Source: Bernardetia sp.
GTDB taxonomy: Bacteria; Bacteroidota; Bacteroidia; Cytophagales; Bernardetiaceae
DNA length: 64,000 nt
Reading direction: 5' to 3'
Assembly: GCF_020630935.1 (NCBI RefSeq)
Contig: NZ_JAHDIG010000015.1
Coordinates: 1 to 64,000, forward strand
Shown: positions 34,737-44,211 of the stretch, piece after piece
Layout: each line of letters starts with the position of its first letter
How positions within the stretch are numbered: position 1 is the first letter of the stretch
The notes under the pieces: generated by a model
What the model was told of the DNA's origin: nothing
Seen by the model: the letters and a program-made list of their open reading frames with translations, nothing else
Database searches by the model: none
Program-made: the position numbers and the translations under genes

Positions 34737-35441
34737 ATGAAAAATACAATCTTATATGTTTTGCTCTTTTGTAGTAGCGTTTTTGTCTTTACATCTTGTA
34801 AAGACGAAGCTCCAGAAACTCCAAAAGATATTACTTTCGGACAATCTTTTTATCCTATTGAGAAAGGACGATTTCAAACTTTTCTTGTAACACAAACTAT
34901 TTATGCACTCAACGAAAATCCCGTTAGAACAACATATCAGTTGAAAGAAGTTATTGGTGATGAGTTTGAAGGAGAAAATGGCGAAATACTCAATGAAGTG
35001 TTGCGTTATGTACGTCCGAATGGCTTAGAAGTATTTCGTTTGGATTCTGTCTTTTCTGTGAGAAAAGATGAAAATGTGGTGGTCAAGATGGAACACAATA
35101 TTCCTTATGTGAAGATGGATTTTCCAATAGAAGAAGGCAAGGTGTGGAATGGAAATCTTTTTAATGCACGTCCAGCTAAAGATTTTTTAGCAGAAGCTGT
35201 TTCGGTTTCAAAGTCGGTAGGAGGAAATACTTTCTCAAATACGTTTACAGTAATTGAAAGTCAAGATTCTAGTTTGGTAGATAAAAATTTGCGCTATGAA
35301 ATTTATGCAGAAGATGTAGGACTAATCTATAGAAGAACCGAAGATTTGATTTATTGTAATCAACCTGAATGTTTTGGACAAAAAATTATAGAACGAGGAA
35401 TTATTTCAGAACTTACCATTTTTGATTGGGGAGTAGAATGA
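34737..35441 (+). CDS. Hypothetical lipoprotein
   Basis: A 234-residue predicted lipoprotein: a signal peptide LLFCSSVFVFTSCKDEAPE gives a lipidated Cys about 21. The rest is beta-rich with no motif I recognise; it contains QTIYALNENPVRTTYQLKE and two Cys near the end (YCNQPECF). Surface or periplasmic location is likely. The gene ends just before a strong bidirectional terminator. Confidence 0.78.
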   Translation: MKNTILYVLLFCSSVFVFTSCKDEAPETPKDITFGQSFYPIEKGRFQTFLVTQTIYALNENPVRTTYQLKEVIGDEFEGENGEILNEVLRYVRPNGLEVFRLDSVFSVRKDENVVVKMEHNIPYVKMDFPIEEGKVWNGNLFNARPAKDFLAEAVSVSKSVGGNTFSNTFTVIESQDSSLVDKNLRYEIYAEDVGLIYRRTEDLIYCNQPECFGQKIIERGIISELTIFDWGVE

Positions 35442-35505
35442 GGAGGGGTTCATACAGCTAAGTACATTACAAATTTATAAATAGCAATTTATTATTTAGC
35501 AAAAC

Positions 35506-35538
35506 AAAAAGCCTAAGAGTGAAAACTCTTAGGCTTTT
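35506..35538. terminator. Bidirectional terminator with GAAA loop
   Basis: AAGCCTAAGAGT and ACTCTTAGGCTT form a 12-bp perfect stem around a GAAA tetraloop (35521-35524), with A and T runs outside. It separates the convergent lipoprotein and DUF1573 genes. Confidence 0.9.
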
Positions 35539-35561
35539 GAATTTTATTTTGTGTCATATTT

Positions 35562-36083
35562 TTATTTATATGGCGCACCAGACTGCTCTCCTACTACATT
35601 TCCTTTGAAAGAAATTAGCGTTTGTCCTCCTTCAATATTAGCTTTTACAGTAGCAGTTTTGTTTACGTTTCCTGGCTTACCTTTAGAATCAAAAGTAAGT
35701 GAAATAGTACCTTCTGCTCCTGGAGCAACAGGGTCTTTTGTATAGTCTGATGCAGTACAACCACAAGATGGTTGAACGGCTGTAAGGATAAGAGGCACAT
35801 CTCCAGTATTTTTGAATTTGAAAATATGTTCTACTTTTTCGCCTTCTTGGATAGTTCCAAAATCGTGTACAGTTTCTTCAAACTCAATAGCAGCTAAATT
35901 AGCAACCACTTCTGTATTTGTAACTTCTGCTGTAGTAGCATCATCAGTTACTGTGTTTGCAATTTCTGTACTTGCAGTAGCGTCTTCTGTACTTGCTTCT
36001 GATTTCTTTTCACCCGAACAAGCTACAAAAAGACTGCTCATTCCGAAGATAAGAAACGTTCCTATGATTTTATTCATTTTCAT
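35562..36083 (-). CDS. DUF1573-domain lipoprotein
   Basis: A 173-residue protein with a lipoprotein signal (SSLFVACSGEKK, lipidated Cys about 22), a Thr/Glu/Ala-rich spacer (about 25-68) and one DUF1573 immunoglobulin-like domain: FEETVHDFGTIQEGEKVEHIF, KNTGDVPLILTAVQPSCGCT and PGAEGTISLTFDSKGK. The motif PSCGC is highly conserved in the family. It is widespread in Bacteroidota, usually near nusB and yajC, and nusB is nearby here. Function is unknown. Confidence 0.93.
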   Translation of the reverse strand: MKMNKIIGTFLIFGMSSLFVACSGEKKSEASTEDATASTEIANTVTDDATTAEVTNTEVVANLAAIEFEETVHDFGTIQEGEKVEHIFKFKNTGDVPLILTAVQPSCGCTASDYTKDPVAPGAEGTISLTFDSKGKPGNVNKTATVKANIEGGQTLISFKGNVVGEQSGAPYK

Positions 36084-36184
36084 ATATGACTGATTTTTAA
36101 TGAGATAATTTGTTTTGTTGTCTTACAAAGATACTACAAATTGTCTTTTAGCGATACAATTTTTATTATTTTTATAGGTCGCCA

Positions 36185-36490
36185 CTATTTTTGAGTACGG
36201 ATTTGAGAGATGAGCGCATCTATTTCAGAACTCAAATCTTCAGTACGTTCGCTAAGTTCAGCAATTATTTTTTTGCCTTCTTCTTGTGCTTCTTTCGAAA
36301 ATACATTTTCGTCTGTCGAATTAATTTTCTCTAAAAGTGAATTTACTCTATCACGAGTACGATACAAGCGATAGTTGAGGCGACTACGAGTATTCTTGCC
36401 CTTGTCTGGGGCATATAAAACTCCAAAAAATGTTCCGATAGCTGCTGCTCCCACTACGCCAGCGAGCCAGCCGATATGCGATGACTTCAT
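36185..36490 (-). CDS. YtxH-domain protein
   Basis: A 101-residue small protein with one N-terminal glycine-rich membrane helix (WLAGVVGAAAIGTFFGVLYAP) directly followed by DKGKNTRSRL and an amphipathic, charged helix-rich tail (about 45-101). This is the YtxH/general-stress arrangement, found in many bacteria and often in the nusB neighbourhood of Bacteroidota. Function is unknown. Confidence 0.85.
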   Translation of the reverse strand: MKSSHIGWLAGVVGAAAIGTFFGVLYAPDKGKNTRSRLNYRLYRTRDRVNSLLEKINSTDENVFSKEAQEEGKKIIAELSERTEDLSSEIDALISQIRTQK

Positions 36491-36669
36491 AATATGATAT
36501 TGTTTTTTAAAAGTAATTTGGCTTTACTGATAAAGATTACCAATTACTTTGTTTTATGTTTTGAGTAATAAGTATGTTTTTGGTTAGTGCTACATGAACG
36601 TATTTCTCTGTGCATTAGTTTAATAAAAAATATTTTTCTATTTCTACTTATTTTGCCTTCCTCTATTTC

Positions 36670-37842
36670 CTACTGATTATCTAAAAGACCACGACCACTT
36701 TTCTTTATTTTGCCCTCGCTCAATAAATATTCTGAAATAGTGTCTAAAATACCATTGACAAACTCCTTACTTTTTGGAGTACTGTAATTTTTGGCAAGTT
36801 CTACATATTCATTTATTGTAACTTTTACTGGAATACTTGGGCAATGCAACATTTCACTAATTGCCATTTTCAAGATAAGTACATCTGTTATGGCTACTCT
36901 ATTGATGTCCCAGTTTTTTAGTCTGTTGCCAATAAGTTCTTCATTTTCTAGGCTTTCGTTTACTGTATTTTGAAAAAGTTCTTCAAAAAATTCTCTATCG
37001 TCTTCCCAATTACGAGAAAGCAAGTAAAGTTCTACAGGTTTGTTTTCTTCAATATTTTCTTTCTCTATATTCTTAACTGTCTTGAGTAGCATATTGCGAA
37101 GCACAGTACGGTTTTCTGACCAGTAAATATCGTTTTCATCAAAATAACTATCCAAGATTTCATTTTTCATAACAAAATCTCTTGCCAATGTTACGACAAA
37201 CTCTTGCTCTTGTGGAAAAGTAGGGTTTTCTAATGAGGTATAAGTTTTGTAAAACTCTTCTTCTTTCAATATTTTGAACCAATGTTTTATGGTTTCGGTA
37301 GTCCAAGATGTTCCTATCAAGAGTTCTTTGAGTTCCTCATGCTTTCTCAAATGATTGATAAGAGAATTATTGGTAAAGTTTAACTCTGAATCAAATACAA
37401 CTTCTTTAGCATATTGCCTTGCCTTACGAGAGTTATAGTCAGCTTCTGAAAGATTGGCAAGCTCTATTAAAAGTTTTAGAAGTTTTAAGTAATCGTCGTG
37501 AATGCCTTCTGTTTTGATAAGCATTTCTTGTTTTTGATGTCTTCTTTCTTTCTGTATTTGAGTATTGTACATACGCATAGCTTCACTTACAGCTACATCT
37601 ACTTCTGAATTTTGACTCTCCGATTTCAGACTTTCGTTCTGATAATTTTCTTCAAAAAGTTTTTTGCCCAATGCTCGTTTTTCAGCTACTTCTTCGGCTG
37701 TTGGAATGACCATCGAATTGAGATTAGGTTCAAATTTTTGATGGATATAGTCCAAAGCTAACTGGTAGTTGGAACGTTGTGCTTGCTCTAAAGCATACAA
37801 TGCCTGCATAGCTTTCAGGCGTAAAATACGACGATTTAACAT
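36670..37842 (-). CDS. nusB: Transcription antitermination factor NusB, long form
   Basis: A 390-residue protein with the NusB helical RNA-binding domain at the C-terminus (about 260-380: DREFFEELFQNTV, NRVAITDVLILKMAISEMLH and NEYVELAKNYSTPKSKEFVNGILD). Its start is NRRILRLKAMQALYALEQ. The central 200-residue insertion is typical of Bacteroidota NusB, which is about three times the E. coli length. NusB acts with NusE at boxA sequences in rRNA leader transcripts. It is co-directional with ytxH and DUF1573. Confidence 0.94.
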   Translation of the reverse strand: MLNRRILRLKAMQALYALEQAQRSNYQLALDYIHQKFEPNLNSMVIPTAEEVAEKRALGKKLFEENYQNESLKSESQNSEVDVAVSEAMRMYNTQIQKERRHQKQEMLIKTEGIHDDYLKLLKLLIELANLSEADYNSRKARQYAKEVVFDSELNFTNNSLINHLRKHEELKELLIGTSWTTETIKHWFKILKEEEFYKTYTSLENPTFPQEQEFVVTLARDFVMKNEILDSYFDENDIYWSENRTVLRNMLLKTVKNIEKENIEENKPVELYLLSRNWEDDREFFEELFQNTVNESLENEELIGNRLKNWDINRVAITDVLILKMAISEMLHCPSIPVKVTINEYVELAKNYSTPKSKEFVNGILDTISEYLLSEGKIKKSGRGLLDNQ

Positions 37843-37970
37843 TTTTATATAGAAAGTATCAAAGCGAGTGAATAAAAAGAATAACCATTTGTTACTCCTG
37901 TCATTTTAACTAGACTGCAAAAGTACGAAAAAATGTTTGAGTAAAGCAGAATTACTGCCTAGATTTATTT

Positions 37971-40181
37971 CTACATTCTTATTCCAGCCAAAATTACATC
38001 ATCAGTTTGTGTATAATCTCCTTTCCATTTCAAAAATTCTCTATCTAAAATTTCTTTTTGTGTTTTCATGGGTAGATTAGAAATTTCAATAAGTTTTTTC
38101 CTAAATATTTTACTCATATACTTCATTCCCTTTTCTCCTCCAAATTGGTCTTGAAAGCCATCAGAATACATATAAAAAATATCTCCTTTTTGGTAGGTAA
38201 TCTCGTGCATAGAGAATGATTTTTCCTTTCTTGATGTTCCTCCAATAGGCGACATAGAACCTTTTGTGAGCAGATGTTCGTTTCCTCGTATATGAAAAAG
38301 TGGGTTTTTTGCCCCAGCAAAATAGGCTTTATTTGTTCCTTCTTCAAAAACTAAAATGACGATGTCCATTCCATCCCTAATTTTTGAACCTTTATTTTGT
38401 CGTTGTGTGGTAGCTGTTGTAATTCGCTCATCTAGTTTATACAAAATCTGATGAGGTTGCCATGTTTTCTGATTATTGACAATTTCATCTAAAGAATCCA
38501 CTCCCATAACGGTCATAAATGCCCCTGGAACACCATGTCCTGTACAGTCTGCCACAACAAATATTTTATAGGTTGTCTCCTCTATCGTTATTTTCCTAAG
38601 CCAATAAAAATCTCCACTCACAATATCACGAGGATGAAAAAGAATGAAAGCATCTCCTAATTCTTTTTCTATGGCTTCGGTATCGCCCAAGATTGCACCT
38701 TGTATGCGTGCTGCATACGTAATGCTGTCTGTCATTTTTTTATTGGTTTCAGTAAGCTGCTCATTTTTCTTATTGATTTGTTCTTTTTGCGCTTCAATTT
38801 CTTGTGTGCGTTCTATTACTTTTTCTTCAAGCTCTTGATTAAGTGTGTTTTGTAGAGCTTGGTTTGCTTTGAGTTGAGCAATGAGTCTGCTTTGTGTTTT
38901 TTGTTTTTCTCTCTCATTGAGTTTCATTCGGTAGCCCAAACCCATAGAAAAAAGTAGAATTTCTGCAACAATTCCGATTTGTATTACTGCTCCTCCGACA
39001 GCTCTAGGAACAAGGTCTAAGAAGTTGAGAATATTTCCAGTAGCTGCTCCAAAAATGAGAGCCAATGAACCAGCCAAGAAAAAATAGATAAGTTTTTTAT
39101 TTACCTTTTTTCTATTTCTTTTACGATTAATGACGAACAAAAGACAAATTAGTAGCACCAAAATAAATAAAGACTGTACTCCAATAGAAATGAAATATAG
39201 AATTGCAATTAGCTTTATATTATAAGTAAAATGATATAGCATCACAAAAGCCACCACACCAAATTGTATATAAATGGCTGCTTTGATAGCTTTGTCTAAT
39301 TTTGGAACAAGTATTTTTGTCTTTAAAAAAGAACGCATGAATAAGAAGTAAAATGCTACACAAAGCCCTGCAAAATACCATATAAAATGAAATAGCTCTC
39401 CATTGATACCATCAAGAGCTAAACTGCTCATGACCATCAAAAACAAGCCTGTTCCTAAAAGATAAAAAGAGTAGTAGAGATATACTTTTTCCTTGTTCAA
39501 GATAAAAATTAAGAAGTTATAAAAGACCATTATCCAAATAAAGCCTTGAAAAACGCCTTGTGTTAGGTTTCTATATTTTACATCTTGCTCAAACTTGTCT
39601 TTCTTTATGAGTTTCAAATCTGCCTTCATCGGACGGTTATTGATATTTTCATAACGAATAAAGAGGGTTTTTTGAGACTTTGGTAAAAAACTAATTTTTA
39701 CTTTGGTTTGAGATACCATCTCATCAATATCTCTTTCAGAAGGAGAAACAAAAATGCCATTGCGTTTGTGTCTGTATTCATTTAGGGCTGGCATAGGGTC
39801 AAATACATCTACAAAATTCAAATCTTTTCCTAAGTGCAATACCCACTCGTGTTCGTGAGGAAGTGTATTTTTGATAGTAATTTTTACCCAATAGGTACAG
39901 TTAGGATTCCAGTTTACTGTATCAGAATACTGAAAAAAGTCATTTTGTAGCCTAACAATTTCTTCAAAGCGTTTCTCTTGATTACAATCTACATACACAT
40001 ACGCCTTTTTGAGCAGACTATCTTGAACAACATTTTCATTCTTTATATCAAAAATAGTATTTGAATAAGTTTCGACAGGTGTATCTATACTCACTTTACC
40101 TGTTTTGTTAGTCTTTTGAGACAGAGCAGGAGAAAATATGAGTACAAGACAAAGAAATAATAATAGTTTGGAGAACTTCAT
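37971..40181 (-). CDS. 7TMR-DISM receptor with C-terminal SpoIIE/PP2C phosphatase (paralogue 2)
   Basis: A 736-residue protein counted from the ATG at 40181, which gives a clean signal peptide (MKFSKLLLFLCLVLIFSPAL); a longer frame to 40244 is less likely. The order is signal peptide, 7TMR-DISMED2-like domain (about 35-185), seven membrane helices (about 200-405), coiled coil (about 410-480) and SpoIIE domain (about 490-736). Markers are TDSITYAARIQGAIL, FHPRDIVSGDFYWLRK, VADCTGHGVPGAFMTVMG and a terminal DDVILAGIRM. It lacks the insert present in paralogue 1. Its gene is divergent from the second glycan cluster. Confidence 0.92.
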   Translation of the reverse strand: MKFSKLLLFLCLVLIFSPALSQKTNKTGKVSIDTPVETYSNTIFDIKNENVVQDSLLKKAYVYVDCNQEKRFEEIVRLQNDFFQYSDTVNWNPNCTYWVKITIKNTLPHEHEWVLHLGKDLNFVDVFDPMPALNEYRHKRNGIFVSPSERDIDEMVSQTKVKISFLPKSQKTLFIRYENINNRPMKADLKLIKKDKFEQDVKYRNLTQGVFQGFIWIMVFYNFLIFILNKEKVYLYYSFYLLGTGLFLMVMSSLALDGINGELFHFIWYFAGLCVAFYFLFMRSFLKTKILVPKLDKAIKAAIYIQFGVVAFVMLYHFTYNIKLIAILYFISIGVQSLFILVLLICLLFVINRKRNRKKVNKKLIYFFLAGSLALIFGAATGNILNFLDLVPRAVGGAVIQIGIVAEILLFSMGLGYRMKLNEREKQKTQSRLIAQLKANQALQNTLNQELEEKVIERTQEIEAQKEQINKKNEQLTETNKKMTDSITYAARIQGAILGDTEAIEKELGDAFILFHPRDIVSGDFYWLRKITIEETTYKIFVVADCTGHGVPGAFMTVMGVDSLDEIVNNQKTWQPHQILYKLDERITTATTQRQNKGSKIRDGMDIVILVFEEGTNKAYFAGAKNPLFHIRGNEHLLTKGSMSPIGGTSRKEKSFSMHEITYQKGDIFYMYSDGFQDQFGGEKGMKYMSKIFRKKLIEISNLPMKTQKEILDREFLKWKGDYTQTDDVILAGIRM

Positions 40182-40334
40182 TAGGGGAAAATGCTTCGTT
40201 ATAGTAGAAATATACGAATACTTATTTGTTACTGCAAAAACCAAAAAAATTTATAGTTTTGTACTTAATTTATAATCTTGTGTCCCATCTTTTAGTTTTC
40301 TCTCGTTGAGTACGTTCTTGATAGCTTTTATTTT

Positions 40335-41192
40335 ATGACTCATTTCTCATTTATTATTCTTACTTTCAATGAAGAAGTACATCTACCTCGCTTATTAGAA
40401 TCCATTAAAGATTTGAATGCACCTATTTTTATACTAGATTCGGGCAGTACAGATGCTACTTTATCGATTGCAGAGGACTATCAAGCAAATATACTTTACA
40501 ATAAATTTGAAAATCATCCTAAGCAATGGGACTTTGCTCTAAATAATTTTGATATTCAGACAGAGTGGATTATTGGGTTAGATGCCGACCAAATAGTTAC
40601 TTCCGAATTGAGAAATAAATTAGCATTATTCGATGAAAATACTGTTTCAAAAGATATAAATGGAATCTATTTTAATCGAAAAAATTATTTTAGAGGGCGT
40701 TGGATAAAACATGGTGGTTATTTTCCAAAATATTTACTCAAAATGTTTCGTAAAGGATATGGGAAATCTGACCTCAACGAAAATATGGATCATCGTTTTG
40801 TAGTAGAAGGTAGAACACAGGTTTGGAAAAAAGGATTTTTGATAGAAGAAAATACAAAGGAAAACGATATTTCATTTTGGCTTTCTAAGCACAATAAATA
40901 TAGCGACCTTGTGGCGCAAGAAGAAGTAGAGCGCATACAAAAACTTCGTTCCCAACACAATACACGAAAGTTTTCTGGAAACCCTGATGAAAGAATTGCA
41001 TTTCTAAAAAATATTTGGTGGAAATTGCCTCTCTATTGGCGACCTTGTATGTATTTTATATATCGTTTCTTTTTTCAGTTAGGCTTTTTAGATGGGAAAG
41101 AAGGACGGATTTTTCACTTCTTACAGGGGTTTTGGTTCAGAGTTATCATTGATATAAAAATAGAAGAACAATTAAAAGCAAAGGAAAAATAA
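40335..41192 (+). CDS. Glycosyltransferase family 2 (WaaE/KdtX-like)
   Basis: A 285-residue cytoplasmic GT-A enzyme. It begins THFSFIILTFNEEVHLPRLL, followed by FILDSGSTDATLSIAEDY and the metal-binding IGLDADQIVTSEL. The central FNRKNYFRGRWIKHGGYFPKY motif is typical of WaaE/KdtX-related LPS core or exopolysaccharide transferases. It opens a tight operon with the acyltransferase (9 bases), AsnB and a family-4 transferase, so surface polysaccharide synthesis is the likely role. Donor and acceptor are unknown. Confidence 0.9.
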   Translation: MTHFSFIILTFNEEVHLPRLLESIKDLNAPIFILDSGSTDATLSIAEDYQANILYNKFENHPKQWDFALNNFDIQTEWIIGLDADQIVTSELRNKLALFDENTVSKDINGIYFNRKNYFRGRWIKHGGYFPKYLLKMFRKGYGKSDLNENMDHRFVVEGRTQVWKKGFLIEENTKENDISFWLSKHNKYSDLVAQEEVERIQKLRSQHNTRKFSGNPDERIAFLKNIWWKLPLYWRPCMYFIYRFFFQLGFLDGKEGRIFHFLQGFWFRVIIDIKIEEQLKAKEK

Positions 41193-41200
41193 TAACTTCA

Positions 41201-42289
41201 ATGCAAAAAGAAAAACACATTATCGGGTTGGATTCTATGAGAGGACTTGCCATTCTCATGGTTTGTCTCTATCACATGTTTGAATCTTTCTTTAGAGGGT
41301 ATCCAGCATTTGATACTAATGGAGTTTTGCAGTTTCCCCCTGTATATCCAGAAACAGCCAAATACTTTTTTAGCTTTAATCTGCGCTTATCTATTCACTT
41401 ATTTTTTGTAGTTAGTGGATACATTATACATGCTTTATACAGTAGCAAAACATTTGATATTCAAGCAACTAAAACATTTGTCTTGAAAAGGTATTTCAGA
41501 ATGGCGCCTGCCTATTATGTATCTATGGTTGTAGCAATTATTGGAGCAATTCTTTTTGGTAGATTTGTCTCTGATTATAAAGACATACTGGCTCACGTAC
41601 TTTTTATTCATAACTTTTTTGACCAGTATAGCTATTCTATACAGTCTTTGTATTGGACAATGGGTATTGAGTTCCAATTTTATTTGCTTTATGCCCTGCT
41701 ACGATTCGTTTTGAAAGATAAGTTTAATATAACTTATATTTTTATTGCCTCTTTGCTACTTTCTTTTGGACTACGCCTGTTTTACTATGAACCTGCTTTG
41801 GCAGAAGAATTAAGATGGCAATTTATGGACAATACACTAATACGTTTTTCAGATTGGGTAATGGGAGCTTTATTATATGAGCATCGTAAAATTATTTTCC
41901 AAATACCTTATAAGATAGTATTATTTATTGCTCTTATTTTAATAGCGTCCTATATGGATAATTTTGGGTTGGCGAGTAGTGTATTTTTAGATGCCACAGC
42001 TGCTCTAGGAATGATGTTATTGGTGGCTCATGTTCTTCAGTATAAAATAGAACCAAAATCATTGAAGTTTGTAGGAGTAATGTCGTATAGTTTTTATCTC
42101 TATCATTTTATTAGCTACTCTGTTTTTGATGTTCTGTGTAGCAAACTATTTGGTTATGAAAGAGAGCCTTCTTGGGAGCGATTGTGTGTGTTTGTTATAG
42201 GTTTTTGTATAACTTTAGGAGTCGGATATATTATGTATAAGGTAATAGAAGAACTCGCTGTAAAATACTTTAAGAAAAAACTCAAATAG
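41201..42289 (+). CDS. Acyltransferase family 3 (OafA-like)
   Basis: A 362-residue membrane protein with about ten helices. The N-terminal motif IIGLDSMRGLAILMVCLYHM, with the catalytic-site His at its end, and RYFRMAPAYYVSM with the paired basic and Tyr residues are hallmarks of the acyltransferase-3 family; LYWTMGIEFQFYLLY follows. Members O-acetylate sugars of LPS, exopolysaccharides or peptidoglycan. There is no SGNH domain attached. It is translationally close to both neighbours. Confidence 0.93.
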   Translation: MQKEKHIIGLDSMRGLAILMVCLYHMFESFFRGYPAFDTNGVLQFPPVYPETAKYFFSFNLRLSIHLFFVVSGYIIHALYSSKTFDIQATKTFVLKRYFRMAPAYYVSMVVAIIGAILFGRFVSDYKDILAHVLFIHNFFDQYSYSIQSLYWTMGIEFQFYLLYALLRFVLKDKFNITYIFIASLLLSFGLRLFYYEPALAEELRWQFMDNTLIRFSDWVMGALLYEHRKIIFQIPYKIVLFIALILIASYMDNFGLASSVFLDATAALGMMLLVAHVLQYKIEPKSLKFVGVMSYSFYLYHFISYSVFDVLCSKLFGYEREPSWERLCVFVIGFCITLGVGYIMYKVIEELAVKYFKKKLK

Positions 42290-42291
42290 AT

Positions 42292-44208
42292 ATGTGTGGA
42301 ATAAATGGAATTATAGATTTTTCGTTGCAAAATAATGTTCATAGAGTTGCTTCTATGAATAAGGCAATGGCACATAGAGGCAGAAACAATGAAGGCATTT
42401 GGAAAGATGAACAAACAAATAGCATAACATTAGGGCATCGTCGCCTTTCCATTATTGACCTTTCTAGTGCAGGAAACCAACCTATGCACTCTCACGATGG
42501 ACGCTATGTTTTGGTTTTTAATGGAGAAATTTACAATTATAAAAGCCTTCAAAAGCAATTAGATTATCCTTTCAAATCAGATTCAGATTCAGAAGTGATT
42601 TTGGCTGCTTTTGCAAAGTGGGGAATAGATTGTGTAAAGCAGTTGGAGGGAATGTTTGCCTTTGCTTTATGGGACAACTTTGATAAAAAGCTATTTTTAG
42701 TTAGAGATAGATTAGGAATAAAACCTTTGTATTATTACAGAGACGAAAATAAGTATATTTTCTCATCAGAAATGCGTTCTATGTTAGCTTCTGGTCTGAT
42801 TCCCAAACATTTAGACCAACATGGGTTAGAAGATTTTTTGCGCTACCAAACGGTACACGCTCCTCGCACCATGATTGAAAATGTCCGAATGCTCCTACCT
42901 GCGCATTATGTAGAGATTTCAGAGACAGAATGGATAGAAAAGTGTTACTGGCAAGCGCATCATACGGAGCAGGAAATAGGAAAAGATTATAAAACCATTA
43001 AGAAAGATATTTACCAACGGCTAAACGAAGCTGTAGAGAAACGTTTGGTAGCAGATGTTCCGTTTGGAGCATTTCTTTCTGGGGGAATAGATTCTAGTAT
43101 TGTGGTAGGGCTGATGAGTAAGATGTCTAATACGAAAGTCAAAACTTTTTGTGTTTCTTTTGATGAAGAAGAATTTAGTGAAGCCAAGTATGCTAAGTTG
43201 ATTGCTAACAGGTTTGGGACAGAACACCACGATATTCGTTTGCACCCTAAAGATTTTTTAGAAGTGATTCCAAACGCTCTCTCTGCGATGGATCATCCGA
43301 GTGGAGATGGAATAAATACATACATTGTCTCTAAAGTAACCAAAGAAAAAGGCATCGATATGGTGCTTTCGGGTTTAGGTGGAGATGAGCTTTTTGCTGG
43401 GTACGACCTTTTTAAAATGCTCAATAAGTTTAATAACAACAAATGGATAGGAAAACTTCCTGTTTTTTTGAAGTCAAATGTAGGCAAACTAAGACAAAAA
43501 TATCGTCCTTCGGTGGCTTCTGACAAACTCTTTGGTTTGCTTTCTCAAAAAGACTGGAAACTAGATTATACTTACCCACTTATCAGACAAGTTTTTTTAG
43601 ATGAGCGTATCAAATCGTTCTTGAAAAAAAATGAGTTGAGTGAAAACCGAGTAAGTGCTGCCTTCAAGAGTTTGGCAAGGCAAAAAGATTTTAGAAAAAT
43701 GCCATTTTTATCTCAAATTTCGGTAGCCGAGCTTTTTACTTATTTGCAAAATGTTCTTCTGCGTGACTCTGACCAAATGAGTATGGCGCATACCTTAGAA
43801 ATTCGTGTGCCATTTTTAGATTACAAACTAATTGAGTATGTTTTGCAAGTGCCTGATAGTTTCAAATACCCTCATTCTCCAAAAAAACTTTTGGTAGATT
43901 CAGTAGGCGAATTGCTTCCTTCTGAAATAGTCAATCGCCAAAAAATGGGTTTTACACTGCCTTGGCAAATTTGGCTTAAAAATGAATTGTTTCGTTTCTG
44001 TGATGAACGAATAGAAAGTTTAGCTAGTCGTCCAGAATTTAACTATGAAAGTATTACAAAGGTATGGAGACAATTCCTAGACAACGACCCTAGAGTTTCG
44101 TGGGCTAGAGTATGGAATTTAGTAGTATTGGAAAATTGGTTGCAAGAACATGGAATTTCTACTTTTTCTTCTCTTGCAATTCCTTCTTTAGATTCTAAAT
44201 TAGTGTAA
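42292..44208 (+). CDS. asnB: Asparagine synthase (glutamine-hydrolysing), glycan-cluster type
   Basis: A 638-residue two-domain enzyme. The N-terminal class-II amidotransferase begins MCGINGIIDFS with nucleophile Cys2, then GHRRLSIIDLSSAGNQPM. The synthetase domain has the ATP-pyrophosphatase loop LSGGIDSSIVVGLM and later SGLGGDELFAGYD, with DSDQMSMAHTLEIRVPFLD near the end. In surface-polysaccharide clusters such proteins often amidate uronic acids instead of Asp, and its position between an acyltransferase and a glycosyltransferase makes that plausible here. Both roles remain open. Confidence 0.93.
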   Translation: MCGINGIIDFSLQNNVHRVASMNKAMAHRGRNNEGIWKDEQTNSITLGHRRLSIIDLSSAGNQPMHSHDGRYVLVFNGEIYNYKSLQKQLDYPFKSDSDSEVILAAFAKWGIDCVKQLEGMFAFALWDNFDKKLFLVRDRLGIKPLYYYRDENKYIFSSEMRSMLASGLIPKHLDQHGLEDFLRYQTVHAPRTMIENVRMLLPAHYVEISETEWIEKCYWQAHHTEQEIGKDYKTIKKDIYQRLNEAVEKRLVADVPFGAFLSGGIDSSIVVGLMSKMSNTKVKTFCVSFDEEEFSEAKYAKLIANRFGTEHHDIRLHPKDFLEVIPNALSAMDHPSGDGINTYIVSKVTKEKGIDMVLSGLGGDELFAGYDLFKMLNKFNNNKWIGKLPVFLKSNVGKLRQKYRPSVASDKLFGLLSQKDWKLDYTYPLIRQVFLDERIKSFLKKNELSENRVSAAFKSLARQKDFRKMPFLSQISVAELFTYLQNVLLRDSDQMSMAHTLEIRVPFLDYKLIEYVLQVPDSFKYPHSPKKLLVDSVGELLPSEIVNRQKMGFTLPWQIWLKNELFRFCDERIESLASRPEFNYESITKVWRQFLDNDPRVSWARVWNLVVLENWLQEHGISTFSSLAIPSLDSKLV

Positions 44209-44211
44209 ACA